A stretch of 35,155 bases of DNA. Source: an uncultured Oscillospiraceae bacterium (GTDB lineage: Bacteria; Bacillota_A; Clostridia; Oscillospirales; Acutalibacteraceae). The DNA is taken from positions 33,662 to 68,816 of the forward strand of contig CAJUTL010000015.1 of NCBI GenBank assembly GCA_910589395.1, in the 5' to 3' direction. The notes beneath the pieces are model-generated. The model was not told the origin of the DNA and did no database searches. It saw only the letters and a list, made by a program, of their open reading frames with translations. Position 1 is the first letter of the stretch, and each line of letters starts with the position of its first letter. Made by a program: the position numbers and the translations under genes. Shown here piece after piece: positions 8,146 through 16,352 of the stretch.

Positions 8146-8873
8146 CACTTCACCTCCCCGAATTCTCTGAGCCCCGAAAAGTTTTCCAGCGCTTCTCCAA
8201 AGGGCTTGCTTTCCATTTCCCGCAGTGTTTTTGTAAGCGTGCACTCCTCCGGGCGGGGAAAGGAAAGAATTCCGTTTTTCATGACAGGCTGCCAGAACCG
8301 GGCGATCATTTTTCCCTGAGTTTCCGGAGAAAAAGCTTCGTCGGCATAGGTGATGCCGTGATACATCAGGCCGAAGCTGAGCTCTGGGGTGGAGTCGTAA
8401 TATCCCGCTTCTTCTCCGAAGGCGCAGGGCTCCACATAGCCCTGGCATTCCCGTGTGCCGAGAAAAATATCTCTGCGCCCGCCCTTTTGGATCATCCGTT
8501 TCGCAATGTTGTGGTGTTTGTTTTCGTTGCGGTCTCCGGCAAGTTCCGGACGGTTTTCGTTCCATTCAAAATGGGCCTGTACCTGATAACGGCAATCCTT
8601 CAAATAGGTATAATAGGCAAGCTCGTTGCCGCTGTCCTGGTAATGGATCGGGCGGATCCCTTTTACCTCCGTTTGAATGGGGTTCATAATACGAACCTTG
8701 TCGATGATCCAGAGAAAGGTGGGCTTCCAGTAAACAGAGGATAAAATTCCCTTCAGCGCCTCATAGGTGGGAAGCTGATAAGTGCACTTTTCCCCGCCTA
8801 CCCGCATAATGGGATCGGAAAAAAGAGCGTAATCCCCCGTGACCTGAAATTCTACAAGATTCGGAAACTGCAT
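8145..8873 (-). CDS. cas5c: Type I-C Cas5 (Cas5d), crRNA-processing endoribonuclease
   Basis: 242 aa. In I-C systems Cas5d replaces Cas6: it cuts the repeat hairpin at its base and holds the 5' handle in Cascade. The residues corresponding to the Bacillus halodurans Tyr-Lys-His triad appear present: Y48 in SSVYWKP and K119/H120/H121 in NENKHHNIAKRM. The opening VEFQVTGDYALFSDP and the GGEKCTYQLPTYEALKG stretch are family-typical. It starts 2 bp after cas3 ends and shares one base with the cas8c start. There is no cas6 in the window, which agrees with this role. Confidence 0.96.
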   Translation of the reverse strand: MQFPNLVEFQVTGDYALFSDPIMRVGGEKCTYQLPTYEALKGILSSVYWKPTFLWIIDKVRIMNPIQTEVKGIRPIHYQDSGNELAYYTYLKDCRYQVQAHFEWNENRPELAGDRNENKHHNIAKRMIQKGGRRDIFLGTRECQGYVEPCAFGEEAGYYDSTPELSFGLMYHGITYADEAFSPETQGKMIARFWQPVMKNGILSFPRPEECTLTKTLREMESKPFGEALENFSGLREFGEVK

Positions 8874-8875
8874 CG

Positions 8876-11275
8876 CTACAACACCTCCAAAAAATTAAAA
8901 TAAGAGCCCTCTGCCGTAAACCCGGTATTTTCGCTGTAATGGCCGTGCAGCCCAAGGGCGTTTCCCAGCAAGGGAATCAGAGCGTCCTCTTTTTCCAGCC
9001 TTTGAAGCTGATATTGATACAGCAATATTGTAAAGGGCTTTGCCTGCTTCAGCAGCTCCTTCAGAAATGAAGGATCGCTTTGCGCTTTCGAGCCGCACAG
9101 CTCTTCGATCAGTTCGGCCCCTTTTCCATAGGGGACGATCACGTCCCGGGTGTTTTCCTCAAAAACCTGAAACAGAGCTCCCGCCAAGCGGAAGGCCTGG
9201 CGGAAATAGAGAACGTCCGCCGCTCCATCGGTGTAGGTCTCGTTTTGCGATAACAGGGAAAACAGGGAGGGGTATTCCGCTTTGTTGAAGTCCTGATAGT
9301 CTTCCGCAAAATTCCGGTACAGGGCGCGGTAATAAAATTGAATGGCTTCGCTGGAATCCAAATTGCCGCCGTATTGCTCCGGGCGCTGGGAGAACTCGCA
9401 AAGTAAAGCCGTGGTCGCGTCCTTGCCCCTTTGGATATCGGGCAGATTTGTAAGCTTTTCGTTTTTGCACCGTACAAGATAAACAGGAGCAAGCATTCCC
9501 TTCCGCTCACCGTTTCTGTTGCACCGCCCCGCCGCCTGGATCACGCTGTCCATGCCCGCCTCCAGGCGGATCACGCAGGAAAAGGAAATATCCACCCCCG
9601 CTTCGATCACCTGAGTGGAAACGCACACCGTTTTTCGCATCTGCTCCGACAAGGAGCTTCGCAGATGTTCCAAGGTGTCCCTTCGGTGCGCCGTACACAT
9701 GGCGGCCGATAGCTGGAACAGAGCAAGGTCTTCCTCCTTCAAGGCGGTAAAAATCGTTTCCACCTCCGCCTTTTTATTGCAGACGATCAAAAGACTGTCG
9801 TGGGTTTCCAGGATCACCCGGGCGAAAGCGGCGATCTCCTCCAGGGAGAGCTCTCCCTTATCCCGGATCTCAGTACGGCGGAAGGCCAGCCACAGCTCCG
9901 GATCAAAGGGGATCAGATCCCGGATCGGCCCATGGATCGGGTGCGGAATACTTTCCACACAGGGCTGTGTGGCTGAGCAGAGCACAATGGTGGCTCCACA
10001 AAGCTCAGCTAAAAAGTTGACAGCCAAGGAAAACAGGGTCAGCATCTTGTTGGGAACCGTTTGCACCTCATCAATGACGATGACGCTGTTACACAGGGCG
10101 TGAAACCTTCGAATGGAGGAGGTTTTCCCGGAAAACAGGGTATTCAAAAGCTGCACAAGGGTGGTGAGGATCACAGGAGAATCCCAAGTCTCCAGTAGCA
10201 GCTCCCGCTGGTCGAGCTGCTCCGCGTTTTCCTCGGGCTGTACCAAATTGGAGTGGTGCTCCAAAATGATGCTGTCGTCCTGCACATACTTTCGAATTTC
10301 CTTTGCGTTCTGGTCTAAAATGCTGAGCAGCGGAGAAGTGAAGATGATCCGTTGTTTTCCGTATTTTTCAGCATGGACCAGGGCATATCGCAAAGAGGAA
10401 AGCGTTTTCCCGCCGCCGGTGGGAACATTCAGGCGGTAGACGCCCTCCGGCAAATCGGCTGCTTTCCGGCACTGGTCAGAAATTCCTTTCCTTGCCCGGC
10501 CAATGGAAGAATCACTGGAAAGCCTGCCTAACTTTTCTTCGACACGGGCAAGACAGCTTCCCCAAAGCTGTTTTCGTTCTTCTGTGCTTCGGACAGGCGG
10601 AAATTGGGCCAAATTCTGAAATTCCGCCGTATCCCGCCGGTCTCCCTCTATGACGGCGGAGGTGAAAAGCCGCGCGAGCAGGCCGGAATAAAAGGCGGTT
10701 TCGTCTTCATAGGCCTCCCGCCTCGGGTCTGTCATGGCAAGCAGCCGATCCAGGAAGGGAGCCAGCTCTTCCCGTGCTTTCTGAAACCTTCGATCCAGCT
10801 CCTCTTCCGAAACGCAATGCCGGAAAAAGCTGTCGGTCGCTTCCTTGTAGCCGATCCCTTCCTTCGTAAGGCGATGGCGGATGCCATTCTTTTTGTCTTC
10901 TCCGATACAATCAAAAAGCCCATGGTGTGAGCCGATGGCGAGAAATAGAAGCTCGCTGGCGGTATCGGCAAAGTCTCCCAGCTCCAGGCGATGATACCGG
11001 GAAAAAAGAAGCCGGGCGCCCGTAAAGGTGTGGTTAATGGAGCCGCGCGGAAGCTTTTCGCCGGATACGCTCCTTTTTAAGTAATCCTGAAAGGCGGCGG
11101 TGTATTTCCCCGCGTCATGCAGCAGACCAGCCAGGTATCCGCCGGCGGAGAGCGATACGTCCTCTAAAGCCCGGGCAGCGTATTCCGCTGTTTTCCGGCA
11201 ATGCTCCTCCACCGTTTGAACGCGCTCCGGGCCGTCTTCTGAAGCCGGGCAAATGTGGGCCAGATACTTTTCCAT
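8876..11275 (-). CDS. cas3: CRISPR-associated helicase-nuclease Cas3 (HD domain fused)
   Basis: 799 aa from the ATG at 11275 (MEKYLAHICP). An in-frame ATG at 11320 exists, but the operon promoter would start transcription about 5 nt before it, leaving no ribosome binding site; the 11275 start has AGAGGG upstream. The N-terminal HD nuclease shows LLHDAGK (H53-D54) and GSHHGLFD. The helicase follows: Walker A NVPTGGGKT (K290), the DEVQ box (residues 402-405), motif III LCSATQP, and a motif-VI-like QAAGRCNRNGE. Cas3 is recruited by Cascade after R-loop formation and degrades the target DNA. It is the first gene of the operon. Confidence 0.97.
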   Translation of the reverse strand: MEKYLAHICPASEDGPERVQTVEEHCRKTAEYAARALEDVSLSAGGYLAGLLHDAGKYTAAFQDYLKRSVSGEKLPRGSINHTFTGARLLFSRYHRLELGDFADTASELLFLAIGSHHGLFDCIGEDKKNGIRHRLTKEGIGYKEATDSFFRHCVSEEELDRRFQKAREELAPFLDRLLAMTDPRREAYEDETAFYSGLLARLFTSAVIEGDRRDTAEFQNLAQFPPVRSTEERKQLWGSCLARVEEKLGRLSSDSSIGRARKGISDQCRKAADLPEGVYRLNVPTGGGKTLSSLRYALVHAEKYGKQRIIFTSPLLSILDQNAKEIRKYVQDDSIILEHHSNLVQPEENAEQLDQRELLLETWDSPVILTTLVQLLNTLFSGKTSSIRRFHALCNSVIVIDEVQTVPNKMLTLFSLAVNFLAELCGATIVLCSATQPCVESIPHPIHGPIRDLIPFDPELWLAFRRTEIRDKGELSLEEIAAFARVILETHDSLLIVCNKKAEVETIFTALKEEDLALFQLSAAMCTAHRRDTLEHLRSSLSEQMRKTVCVSTQVIEAGVDISFSCVIRLEAGMDSVIQAAGRCNRNGERKGMLAPVYLVRCKNEKLTNLPDIQRGKDATTALLCEFSQRPEQYGGNLDSSEAIQFYYRALYRNFAEDYQDFNKAEYPSLFSLLSQNETYTDGAADVLYFRQAFRLAGALFQVFEENTRDVIVPYGKGAELIEELCGSKAQSDPSFLKELLKQAKPFTILLYQYQLQRLEKEDALIPLLGNALGLHGHYSENTGFTAEGSYFNFLEVL

Positions 11276-11331
11276 ACGATTTCTGCCCTCTTTATGAAGT
11301 TTATCATATTGCGTGTGCATCTTTCACGATT

Positions 11332-11359
11332 ATTATATCATGATTCGACAAGAAATCAA
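11332..11359 (-). promoter_or_regulatory. Promoter of the cas operon
   Basis: On the minus strand TTGATT (11354-11359) and a perfect TATAAT (11332-11337) lie 16 bp apart. The predicted start near 11325 gives a leader of about 50 nt to the chosen cas3 start. No other good promoter is seen within the cas genes, so the whole set is likely one transcript. The rest of the gap to the rpsU promoter (11360-11647) holds nothing I can name; its short ORFs lack good start signals. Confidence 0.75.
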
Positions 11360-11647
11360 GTGAAATATCTTTTTTCGAGAAATTATAGTATTGTGGAAAT
11401 AGTGTGATGGATCTCTGCGCGGCGCGGCTGCTGAATACACCGGATATCTTTGCTTTCGCTGCCCGGGAAAATATGCCGGAGAAACGGGCGGAGCTGTGTT
11501 TTCGAAAAAAAGGGGGGCTGCTTTTAACAAGTGTGGAAGTTTGCCGGGGAAATCAGTGCGCCGCTTTTAGCGGGCCTTTTGCAGTTTTCCGGATTTTTTC
11601 GAAAACAGCCTTTGGCGGAAATGACGGAAAAATGAAAGAAAGAGGGC

Positions 11648-11676
11648 TTGACAATCCTGAAGCGGGGCGATATAAT
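11648..11676 (+). promoter_or_regulatory. Promoter of rpsU
   Basis: TTGACA (11648-11653) and TATAAT (11671-11676) are both exact consensus hexamers with the ideal 17-bp spacer, as expected for a highly expressed ribosomal protein gene. The 5' leader to the ATG is about 60 nt. Confidence 0.9.
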
Positions 11677-11744
11677 AAAACTCGTTGTATTGGTATGATA
11701 TAACGCATAAGACCCCTGCCTTACGGCGGATGGGAGGGATATAC

Positions 11745-11921
11745 ATGGCTGAAATTCGGATCAAGGATAACGAGTCTCTGGACAGCGCGCTTCGCCGCTT
11801 TAAGAAGCAGTGTGCCAGAGCGGGCGTCATTCAGGAGGTCCGCAAGAGAGAGGCTTATGAAAAGCCTTCTGTCAAGCGGAAGAAGAAGTCGGAAGCAGCT
11901 CGTAAGCGCAAGTATAAGTAA
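11745..11921 (+). CDS. rpsU: 30S ribosomal protein S21
   Basis: 58 aa, normal S21 length. Begins MAEIRIKDNESLDSALRRFK and ends in the lysine/arginine-rich tail KRKKKSEAARKRKYK that is diagnostic of bacterial S21. The protein sits on the 30S platform near the anti-Shine-Dalgarno sequence and aids initiation. Start preceded by GGGAGGG-like sequence (11732-11738). It has its own consensus promoter and is closed by a terminator 25 bp downstream. The divergent neighbour on the left is the cas operon. Confidence 0.97.
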   Translation: MAEIRIKDNESLDSALRRFKKQCARAGVIQEVRKREAYEKPSVKRKKKSEAARKRKYK

Positions 11922-11945
11922 GGCTGCACACAATGCACTTTCGGA

Positions 11946-11968
11946 AGCGGGCGAAAGCCCGCTTTTTT
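11946..11968 (+). terminator. Rho-independent terminator of rpsU
   Basis: AGCGGGC-GAAA-GCCCGCT with a GAAA tetraloop followed by six T (11963-11968). It partly overlaps the leader of yqeG, so some read-through into yqeG is likely because no separate promoter is obvious. Confidence 0.9.
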
Positions 11969-11999
11969 GTTCCTCTGGAACAATGGGAGAGATGATTTT

Positions 12000-12503
12000 A
12001 TGGCTTTGTTTCGACCGACCGCCGTGAGGCGGGGACTCATGGATCTGACCCCGGAGTTCTTGTCCGGGCTAGGGGTGCGGGCTCTGCTGCTGGACGTGGA
12101 CAACACCGTGGCCTCCTACACCTCTCACCAGCCCATACCGGGCGCGGTGGAATGGGCAAAGCGCATGGTGGAGGCGGGCTTTCGGGTACTGATCGTTTCC
12201 AACAATTTTAAGAAGCGGGTGGAGCCCTTCGCCGCACAATTCGGCCTGGGGTGCATCAGCTTTGCCATGAAGCCCCTGCCCTTCGGCTACCTTAAGGCCC
12301 GTTCCCTTTTGAAGATGAAACGCGGCGAATGCGCTATCATCGGAGATCAGATCTTCACCGATGTGATCGGGGCCAATCTGTGCGGCATGAAATCCGTGCT
12401 GCTTTCCCCTATTGAGGAGGAAGAAGGTTTTACCTTTCGGGTGCGCAGACATTTTGAAAAGGGGCTGCGCAGGAAATTTGAAAACAGGAGGGATATCTCG
12501 TGA
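12000..12503 (+). CDS. yqeG: YqeG-family HAD-IIIA phosphatase
   Basis: 167 aa. The HAD catalytic motif is LLLDVDNTV (DxDxT) near residue 30, motif II is VLIVSNN, and the later motifs are the KPLPFGYLKAR lysine and IGDQIFTDVIGAN. YqeG proteins are HAD-type phosphatases widespread in Firmicutes; some are called phosphatidylglycerophosphatases, but the substrate here is not known. The ATG at 12000 is chosen because GGGAGAG precedes it and the family begins at a phenylalanine/arginine-rich segment like MALFRPT. The stop codon overlaps the GTG start of the next gene (GTGA), implying coupled translation. Confidence 0.93.
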   Translation: MALFRPTAVRRGLMDLTPEFLSGLGVRALLLDVDNTVASYTSHQPIPGAVEWAKRMVEAGFRVLIVSNNFKKRVEPFAAQFGLGCISFAMKPLPFGYLKARSLLKMKRGECAIIGDQIFTDVIGANLCGMKSVLLSPIEEEEGFTFRVRRHFEKGLRRKFENRRDIS

Positions 12504-13579
12504 AAAATCCCATAGAGCGTTTGAGGGAAACGCTGCTTTGCGGCGATGCCCAAAAGGCCGCCCTGGTCTTTTCCGAGAGGAACCGGCGGTATTTTACGGA
12601 ATTTCCCGCCACGGACGGCGCGCTGCTGGTCACGGCGGAGCAGGCATATCTGCTGATGGATTTCCGCTATGAGGAGGCCGCCCGGTATCGGGCGAAGCAC
12701 TGCGAGGTCGTAGGCTTTTCCAACCTGAACGGCAAGCTGGGAGAGCTTTTGCAAAAGCACGGCGTGAAGGCGGTTTACCTGGAAACGGAGCAGCTTTCCG
12801 TAGCCCAGGCAAGGCGCTTTGAAACGGCCTTTGCCGCATACGGCGCGGAGGCTGTGCTGGACGATTCCCTGGACGGCGTGATCCGGGCACAGCGCATGAT
12901 AAAATCTCCGGAGGAGGTCAAGAAGATAGAAGCCTCTCAGGAGATCACCGATGCGGCGTTCCGGCACATTCTGCCCTATATCCGGGAAGGTGTTACAGAG
13001 CGGGAGCTGGCGCTGGAGATCGAGTTTTTCATGCGGAAAAACGGCGCGGACAACGTGGCCTTTGAGCTGATCGTGGCAGCGGGAAAAAACGGTTCCCAGT
13101 GCCATGCCGTCCCCTCGGAAAACCGGGTGCGCAAGGGAGACTTTGTCACCATGGATACCGGCGCGTTGTTGGACGGCTATCATTCCGACATGACCCGCAC
13201 CGTTGCCTTGGGCCATGTTTCAGACCAGCAGCGGGCTGTGTATGAAACGGTTTTGCGGGCCCAGCTGGCGGTGATCGATGGGGTAAGGCCCGGTATACCC
13301 TGCTGCGAGGTGGACCGGATCGCTAGAGATCTGATCGAGAAGGACTACCCCGGCACCTTCGGCCACGGCTTGGGCCACGGGGTAGGCTTTGAAATTCACG
13401 AGTGGCCCCGCTTTGCCGCCCATGACAGCACCCCCTGCGCGGAGGGCATGGTGATCACTGACGAGCCGGGCATTTACCTTCCGGCACAGTACGGCGTGCG
13501 TATTGAGGATATGCTTCTCATTACGGCGGACGGCTGCCGCAGTTTGACCAAGTCCCCCAAAGAGCTGATCGAGCTGTAA
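12500..13579 (+). CDS. M24-family Xaa-Pro-type aminopeptidase
   Basis: 359 aa starting with GTG, preceded by AGGAGGG (12487-12493). It has a creatinase/prolidase N-terminal domain (to about residue 130) and a C-terminal pita-bread metallopeptidase domain. The five metal ligands are visible: two aspartates in MDTGALLDGYHSDMTRTV, histidine in GHGLGHGVGFEIHEWP, glutamate in ITDEPGIYLP, and glutamate in YGVRIEDMLL. These proteins remove N-terminal residues before proline. Genes of this type commonly sit just upstream of efp in Firmicutes, as here. Exact specificity is inferred from family only. Confidence 0.93.
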   Translation: MKNPIERLRETLLCGDAQKAALVFSERNRRYFTEFPATDGALLVTAEQAYLLMDFRYEEAARYRAKHCEVVGFSNLNGKLGELLQKHGVKAVYLETEQLSVAQARRFETAFAAYGAEAVLDDSLDGVIRAQRMIKSPEEVKKIEASQEITDAAFRHILPYIREGVTERELALEIEFFMRKNGADNVAFELIVAAGKNGSQCHAVPSENRVRKGDFVTMDTGALLDGYHSDMTRTVALGHVSDQQRAVYETVLRAQLAVIDGVRPGIPCCEVDRIARDLIEKDYPGTFGHGLGHGVGFEIHEWPRFAAHDSTPCAEGMVITDEPGIYLPAQYGVRIEDMLLITADGCRSLTKSPKELIEL

Positions 13580-13622
13580 AAGCGATCCCGCACGATTCAC
13601 GGCCAACGCCCGAAACAGTGCT

Positions 13623-13679
13623 GATTTCAAGAAAAATTTCCCACTTTTCCTTGAAATCGGCCTGAAAATAAGTTATACT
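13623..13679 (+). promoter_or_regulatory. efp promoter with an inverted repeat over the -35
   Basis: TTGAAA (13651-13656) and TATACT (13674-13679) are 17 bp apart. A perfect 9-bp inverted repeat, GATTTCAAG (13623-13631) and CTTGAAATC (13650-13658), covers the -35. It could be a regulatory site or a weak attenuating hairpin for the upstream gene; no T-run follows. Confidence 0.7.
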
Positions 13680-13800
13680 GGCCTTAATAAGGAAAAGAAT
13701 ATCTGTGCAGCGAAAGCTTTGGATAGGTGTTTTTTAGAAAATGTTCTTGCCCTTATGCCCTTTTCTAATTCTCTAATATCTAAATTCGGAGGTCATATTT

Positions 13801-14358
13801 ATGGTAACAGCAGGCGATTTCAGAAACGGCGTTACATTTGAAATGGACGGCGGCGTGTATTCCATCATCGAGTTCCAGCATGTAAAGCCGGGCAAGGGCG
13901 CGGCCTTTGTGCGCACTAAGATCCGCAACGTCATTTCCGGGGCTGTAACGGAAAAAACCTTTAACCCCAACGACAAGTTCCCCACCGCCTTTATTGAGCG
14001 GAAGGACATGCAGTATCTGTACAGTGACGGCGATCTGTACTATTTCATGGATAACGAGACCTACGAGCAGATGCCCATCAATGGCAATGTGCTCAGCGAT
14101 AACTTCAAATTCGTCAAGGAGAATATGGAGTGCAAGGTGCTCTCCTATAAGGGCAATGTGTTCGGCGTGGAGCCCCCGAACTTTGTGGAGCTGGAGGTCA
14201 CCAAGACCGAGCCCGGCGTGAAGGGCGATACCGCCACCAACACCTTGAAGCCCGCCACCCTGGAGACCGGGGCGGAGATCCGTGTTCCTCTCTTTATCAA
14301 TGAGAATGAGATGATCCGCGTGGATACCCGCACCGGCGAATATATGGAGCGCGCTTAA
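13801..14358 (+). CDS. efp: Translation elongation factor P
   Basis: 185 aa, the standard EF-P length with three OB-like domains. It opens MVTAGDFRNGVTFEMDGGVY, and the modified-loop region reads HVKPGKGAAFVR with K32 at the position that is post-translationally modified in many bacteria. The C-terminus carries GAEIRVPLFINENEMIRVDTRTGEYMERA-type sequence that signs the family. EF-P relieves ribosome stalling at polyproline. No EpmA/EpmB genes are seen here. RBS GGAGG lies at 13788-13792. It has its own promoter. Confidence 0.98.
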   Translation: MVTAGDFRNGVTFEMDGGVYSIIEFQHVKPGKGAAFVRTKIRNVISGAVTEKTFNPNDKFPTAFIERKDMQYLYSDGDLYYFMDNETYEQMPINGNVLSDNFKFVKENMECKVLSYKGNVFGVEPPNFVELEVTKTEPGVKGDTATNTLKPATLETGAEIRVPLFINENEMIRVDTRTGEYMERA

Positions 14359-14470
14359 GAAAAGGGTCACGGCGCATTTCCGCGCTGCTTCTGTGCAAGC
14401 TAAGTATAGTCAGGGGATACTGAAACCGATCCCGGCATGCGATGCCGGCAGAAAGAAAAGGAGAATCGCA

Positions 14471-14920
14471 ATGACAAATTCAGAACGGGCTTCTTATATT
14501 CGCGGCCTGATGGAGGGCCTAGAGCTTGATCCCAAGGCCAAGGAGACCAAGGTGTTGAACGCCATGGTGGAGCTTTTGGACGATCTGTGCATTTCCGTGG
14601 AAGAGCTGGAGGACGGCTTTGATCTTCTTTCCGAGCAGGTAGATGAGATCGATGAGGATCTGGGCAATGTGGAAGAGGATTTCTACGGTATGGAAGAGGA
14701 CGACTGCGGCTGTGGCTGCGGCCATCATCACCACGGGGATTTCGATGATTTCGAGTACGAGGTGACCTGTCCCAGCTGCGGCACCGTCATTCCCCTGGAG
14801 GACGAGATGCTGGACGAAGACGGCATCGTTTGCCCCAAGTGCGGAGAAAGCCTGGAATTTGACTGTGACGAGGACGAGGATTGCTGCTGCGGCGGCTGCC
14901 ACAGCGAGGAAGAGAAGTAA
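14471..14920 (+). CDS. Acidic zinc-ribbon protein (CD1247-like family)
   Basis: 149 aa. The N-terminal half (residues 1-75) is helical and acidic (YIRGLMEGLELDPKAKETKV; ISVEELEDGFDLLSEQVDEIDEDLG). A CGCGCGHHHH cluster comes next, then a zinc-ribbon with CPSCG and CPKCG pairs, and a cysteine-rich acidic tail (CDEDEDCCCGGCHSEEEK). The N-terminal part resembles the clostridial CD1247 N-terminal-domain family that is often found beside efp; function unknown. The start at 14471 is chosen for the AAAAGGAG site at 14456-14463; an earlier in-frame ATG lacks one. A strong terminator follows. Confidence 0.85.
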   Translation: MTNSERASYIRGLMEGLELDPKAKETKVLNAMVELLDDLCISVEELEDGFDLLSEQVDEIDEDLGNVEEDFYGMEEDDCGCGCGHHHHGDFDDFEYEVTCPSCGTVIPLEDEMLDEDGIVCPKCGESLEFDCDEDEDCCCGGCHSEEEK

Positions 14921-14934
14921 TTTTCGCAAAGTTC

Positions 14935-14972
14935 AAAAGGCCCTGGACGAAATGATTCGTCCAGGGCCTTTT
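14935..14972 (+). terminator. Strong terminator after the zinc-ribbon gene
   Basis: A perfect 17-bp stem, AAAAGGCCCTGGACGAA (14935-14951) and its complement (14956-14972), with a 4-nt ATGA loop. The stem has A-rich 5' and T-rich 3' ends, so it could work in both directions. Confidence 0.92.
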
Positions 14973-15000
14973 AGCAGCTAACTGTCTCTGGTGGTCTGCA

Positions 15001-15100
15001 TGGTAAATTGGAATTTGCGGTGAGGCACCGCAGCCGCTCGTGAAGCTGCTTGGTGCGGGAAGCTAATCACTGACCCGACCGTTAGGAAGCAGATAAATTG
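15001..15100 (+). repeat. Interspersed ~100-bp repeat, copy A
   Basis: The stretch matches, at roughly 90% by eye, the reverse complement of 18424-18522. The best conserved core is CTCGTGAAGCTGCTTGGTGC followed by GGGAA and ATCACTGACCCGACCGTTAG. A small hairpin (GCGGTG-AGG-CACCGC) lies at 15018-15032. No coding capacity is seen. Between this copy and 15345 I see only decayed repeat-like sequence with no supported gene. Confidence 0.85.
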
Positions 15101-15344
15101 AAGTTTGGCGGTTACACATTCGCTCTCCATCTGTCATTACTGAACAGAAAGGGAAGTTAGGGATTGCTTAAAAAACGCAAACGCCGTCTTTTTGCACAAT
15201 GCGGCCGGATTTCCGCGTTGGAAATCTTGCGGGTCTCCGCCTTGAAGTCATCTCGCCTTGTACAAAAATCCGCCATTTTCTCTATTTTCAAACAAGCCCT
15301 AGTACGATAAATTGAAATTTACGGGTGTACCGCTTACTTCTCAC

Positions 15345-15440
15345 CTGTCATTCTGAACGAAGTGAAGAATCTCGCCCTTTGCCCTTCTATACAGGCACTA
15401 AGGACGAGATTCTTCGTCACTTCGTTCCTCAGAATGACAG
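15345..15440. repeat. Imperfect inverted-repeat element of the CATTCTGAACGAAG type
   Basis: Left arm CTGTCATTCTGAACGAAGTG (continuing to 15374) and right arm ending CCTCAGAATGACAG (15405-15440) are imperfect inverted copies around a 30-bp centre. Related pieces occur at 18266-18355 and 32570-32600. It resembles the short non-coding palindromic repeats scattered through many bacterial genomes. No ORF is supported. Confidence 0.75.
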
Positions 15441-15565
15441 TGGGGAACTGTGTGCTAGACTACAATTTACCGCTTTCCTTACAGTCGAGCCAAAAACACC
15501 TTTCCGTCCAGTTTGCGGGTGCCTGTGGCAACTCGCCGTTCCAATTTTTCAGGCTGAACTTCCTG

Positions 15566-15989
15566 TTATCCTGAGAAGCGCGCTGTCCCCGCACGTTCCA
15601 GATATCGCTTTGCCCCGGCTGAAAAGAGCTGGTATCTTTTTTGGGTAATTTCCGCATTTTCCTCTTGCCACACGTCAAAAATCAGCAAAGAGCTTCGGAA
15701 AAGGATCTCACACAGCTCGGCGGCGGTATAGGCTGGCTCGCTCAACTCAAAAAGCGTTAAAATGCGGTATCCAGCAATTGGTTATAGTCGTCTTTTCCTG
15801 CGAATCCGGGTATGTGAGAAATGGAATCCGTACAGCGGCCCTGATAGCAGCGGCAGGGTTTGCAGATATCGTCTCCCCCTACCGTCAAACACAGGGAAAG
15901 CTCCGGGTGCTCTAAAATGAAATTGCCGATCCGGTAAAAATCATGCCCCATGGCTTCATCGGGTGCAAACTGTGTCAGCCCGCTGCCAG
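15566..15989 (-). pseudogene. Truncated, frameshifted small gene (possibly DUF1284-like)
   Basis: Minus-strand coding remnant. The first frame reads DEAMGHDFYRIGNFILEHPE, then a cysteine motif DDICKPCRCYQGRC, and stops at 15757 after LLDTAF. Shifting by one base, the sequence continues smoothly as TLFELSEPAYTAAELCEILF and on to a stop at 15566, so one frameshift near 15755 is implied. The N-terminus runs directly into the terminal inverted repeat of the element at 15990-16304, so the true start is missing. The DDIC-x2-C cysteine arrangement resembles DUF1284 proteins; this identification is tentative. Broken at two places, it is very likely non-functional. Confidence 0.5.
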
Positions 15990-16304
15990 AGCCAGATGGC
16001 GCAAATTTGAACCCGCTGAATAGCGGCAGCAAGCTGTCACAAGCGATATATTATCGCTTTTCAGTTTATCGTCCTAGGCAAAGGCGCAAATGCTCCGCAA
16101 GCGAAACATTCGCCCACCGTCGTCCGGAGCTTACGAAGCAAACTTTTTGCGCTGAAAATCGACAATATCTCACCAGTTTTCAGTTCGAAGAAGTTTTGCC
16201 GTGGTGGATTTTTGTCCGACCTAGGCAAAAGCGTTGCATTTCTAACAACGGGCGGGCGAAAATACGCCCGGCAAAACCGTGGTTCGAATTCGCGCCATCT
16301 GGCT
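15990..16304. mobile_element. 315-bp MITE-like element with 22-bp terminal inverted repeats
   Basis: AGCCAGATGGCGCAAATTTG at 15990-16009 (22 bp to 16011) matches the reverse complement of 16283-16304 at 20 of 22 positions. Inside, the motif CCTAGGCAAA(A/G)GCG occurs twice (about 16072 and 16219). No transposase ORF is present. The left end lies against a truncated gene. No clear target-site duplication is seen, so the boundaries are approximate. Confidence 0.6.
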
Positions 16305-16352
16305 ATAGTTTTAGGATATCCATAAAATGGTGGGGTTTTATAAGGATAGAGT

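Noticed and set aside
8146..8565. Longer start for Cas8c giving 730 aa
   Set aside because: The extension runs through cas5c in another frame and looks non-coding; the ATG at 8145 matches the family start.
11276..11320. Upstream ATG for Cas3 at 11320
   Set aside because: It lies about 5 nt after the predicted transcription start with no ribosome binding site; 11275 has AGAGGG upstream.
1..11360. A novel CRISPR subtype or an extra accessory gene
   Set aside because: Gene order, repeat type and each protein fit standard type I-C; no unexplained ORF sits within the operon apart from the internal Cas11c.
11404..11703. 99-aa plus-strand ORF between the cas operon and rpsU
   Set aside because: It runs over the rpsU promoter, lacks a ribosome binding site and resembles no protein I know.
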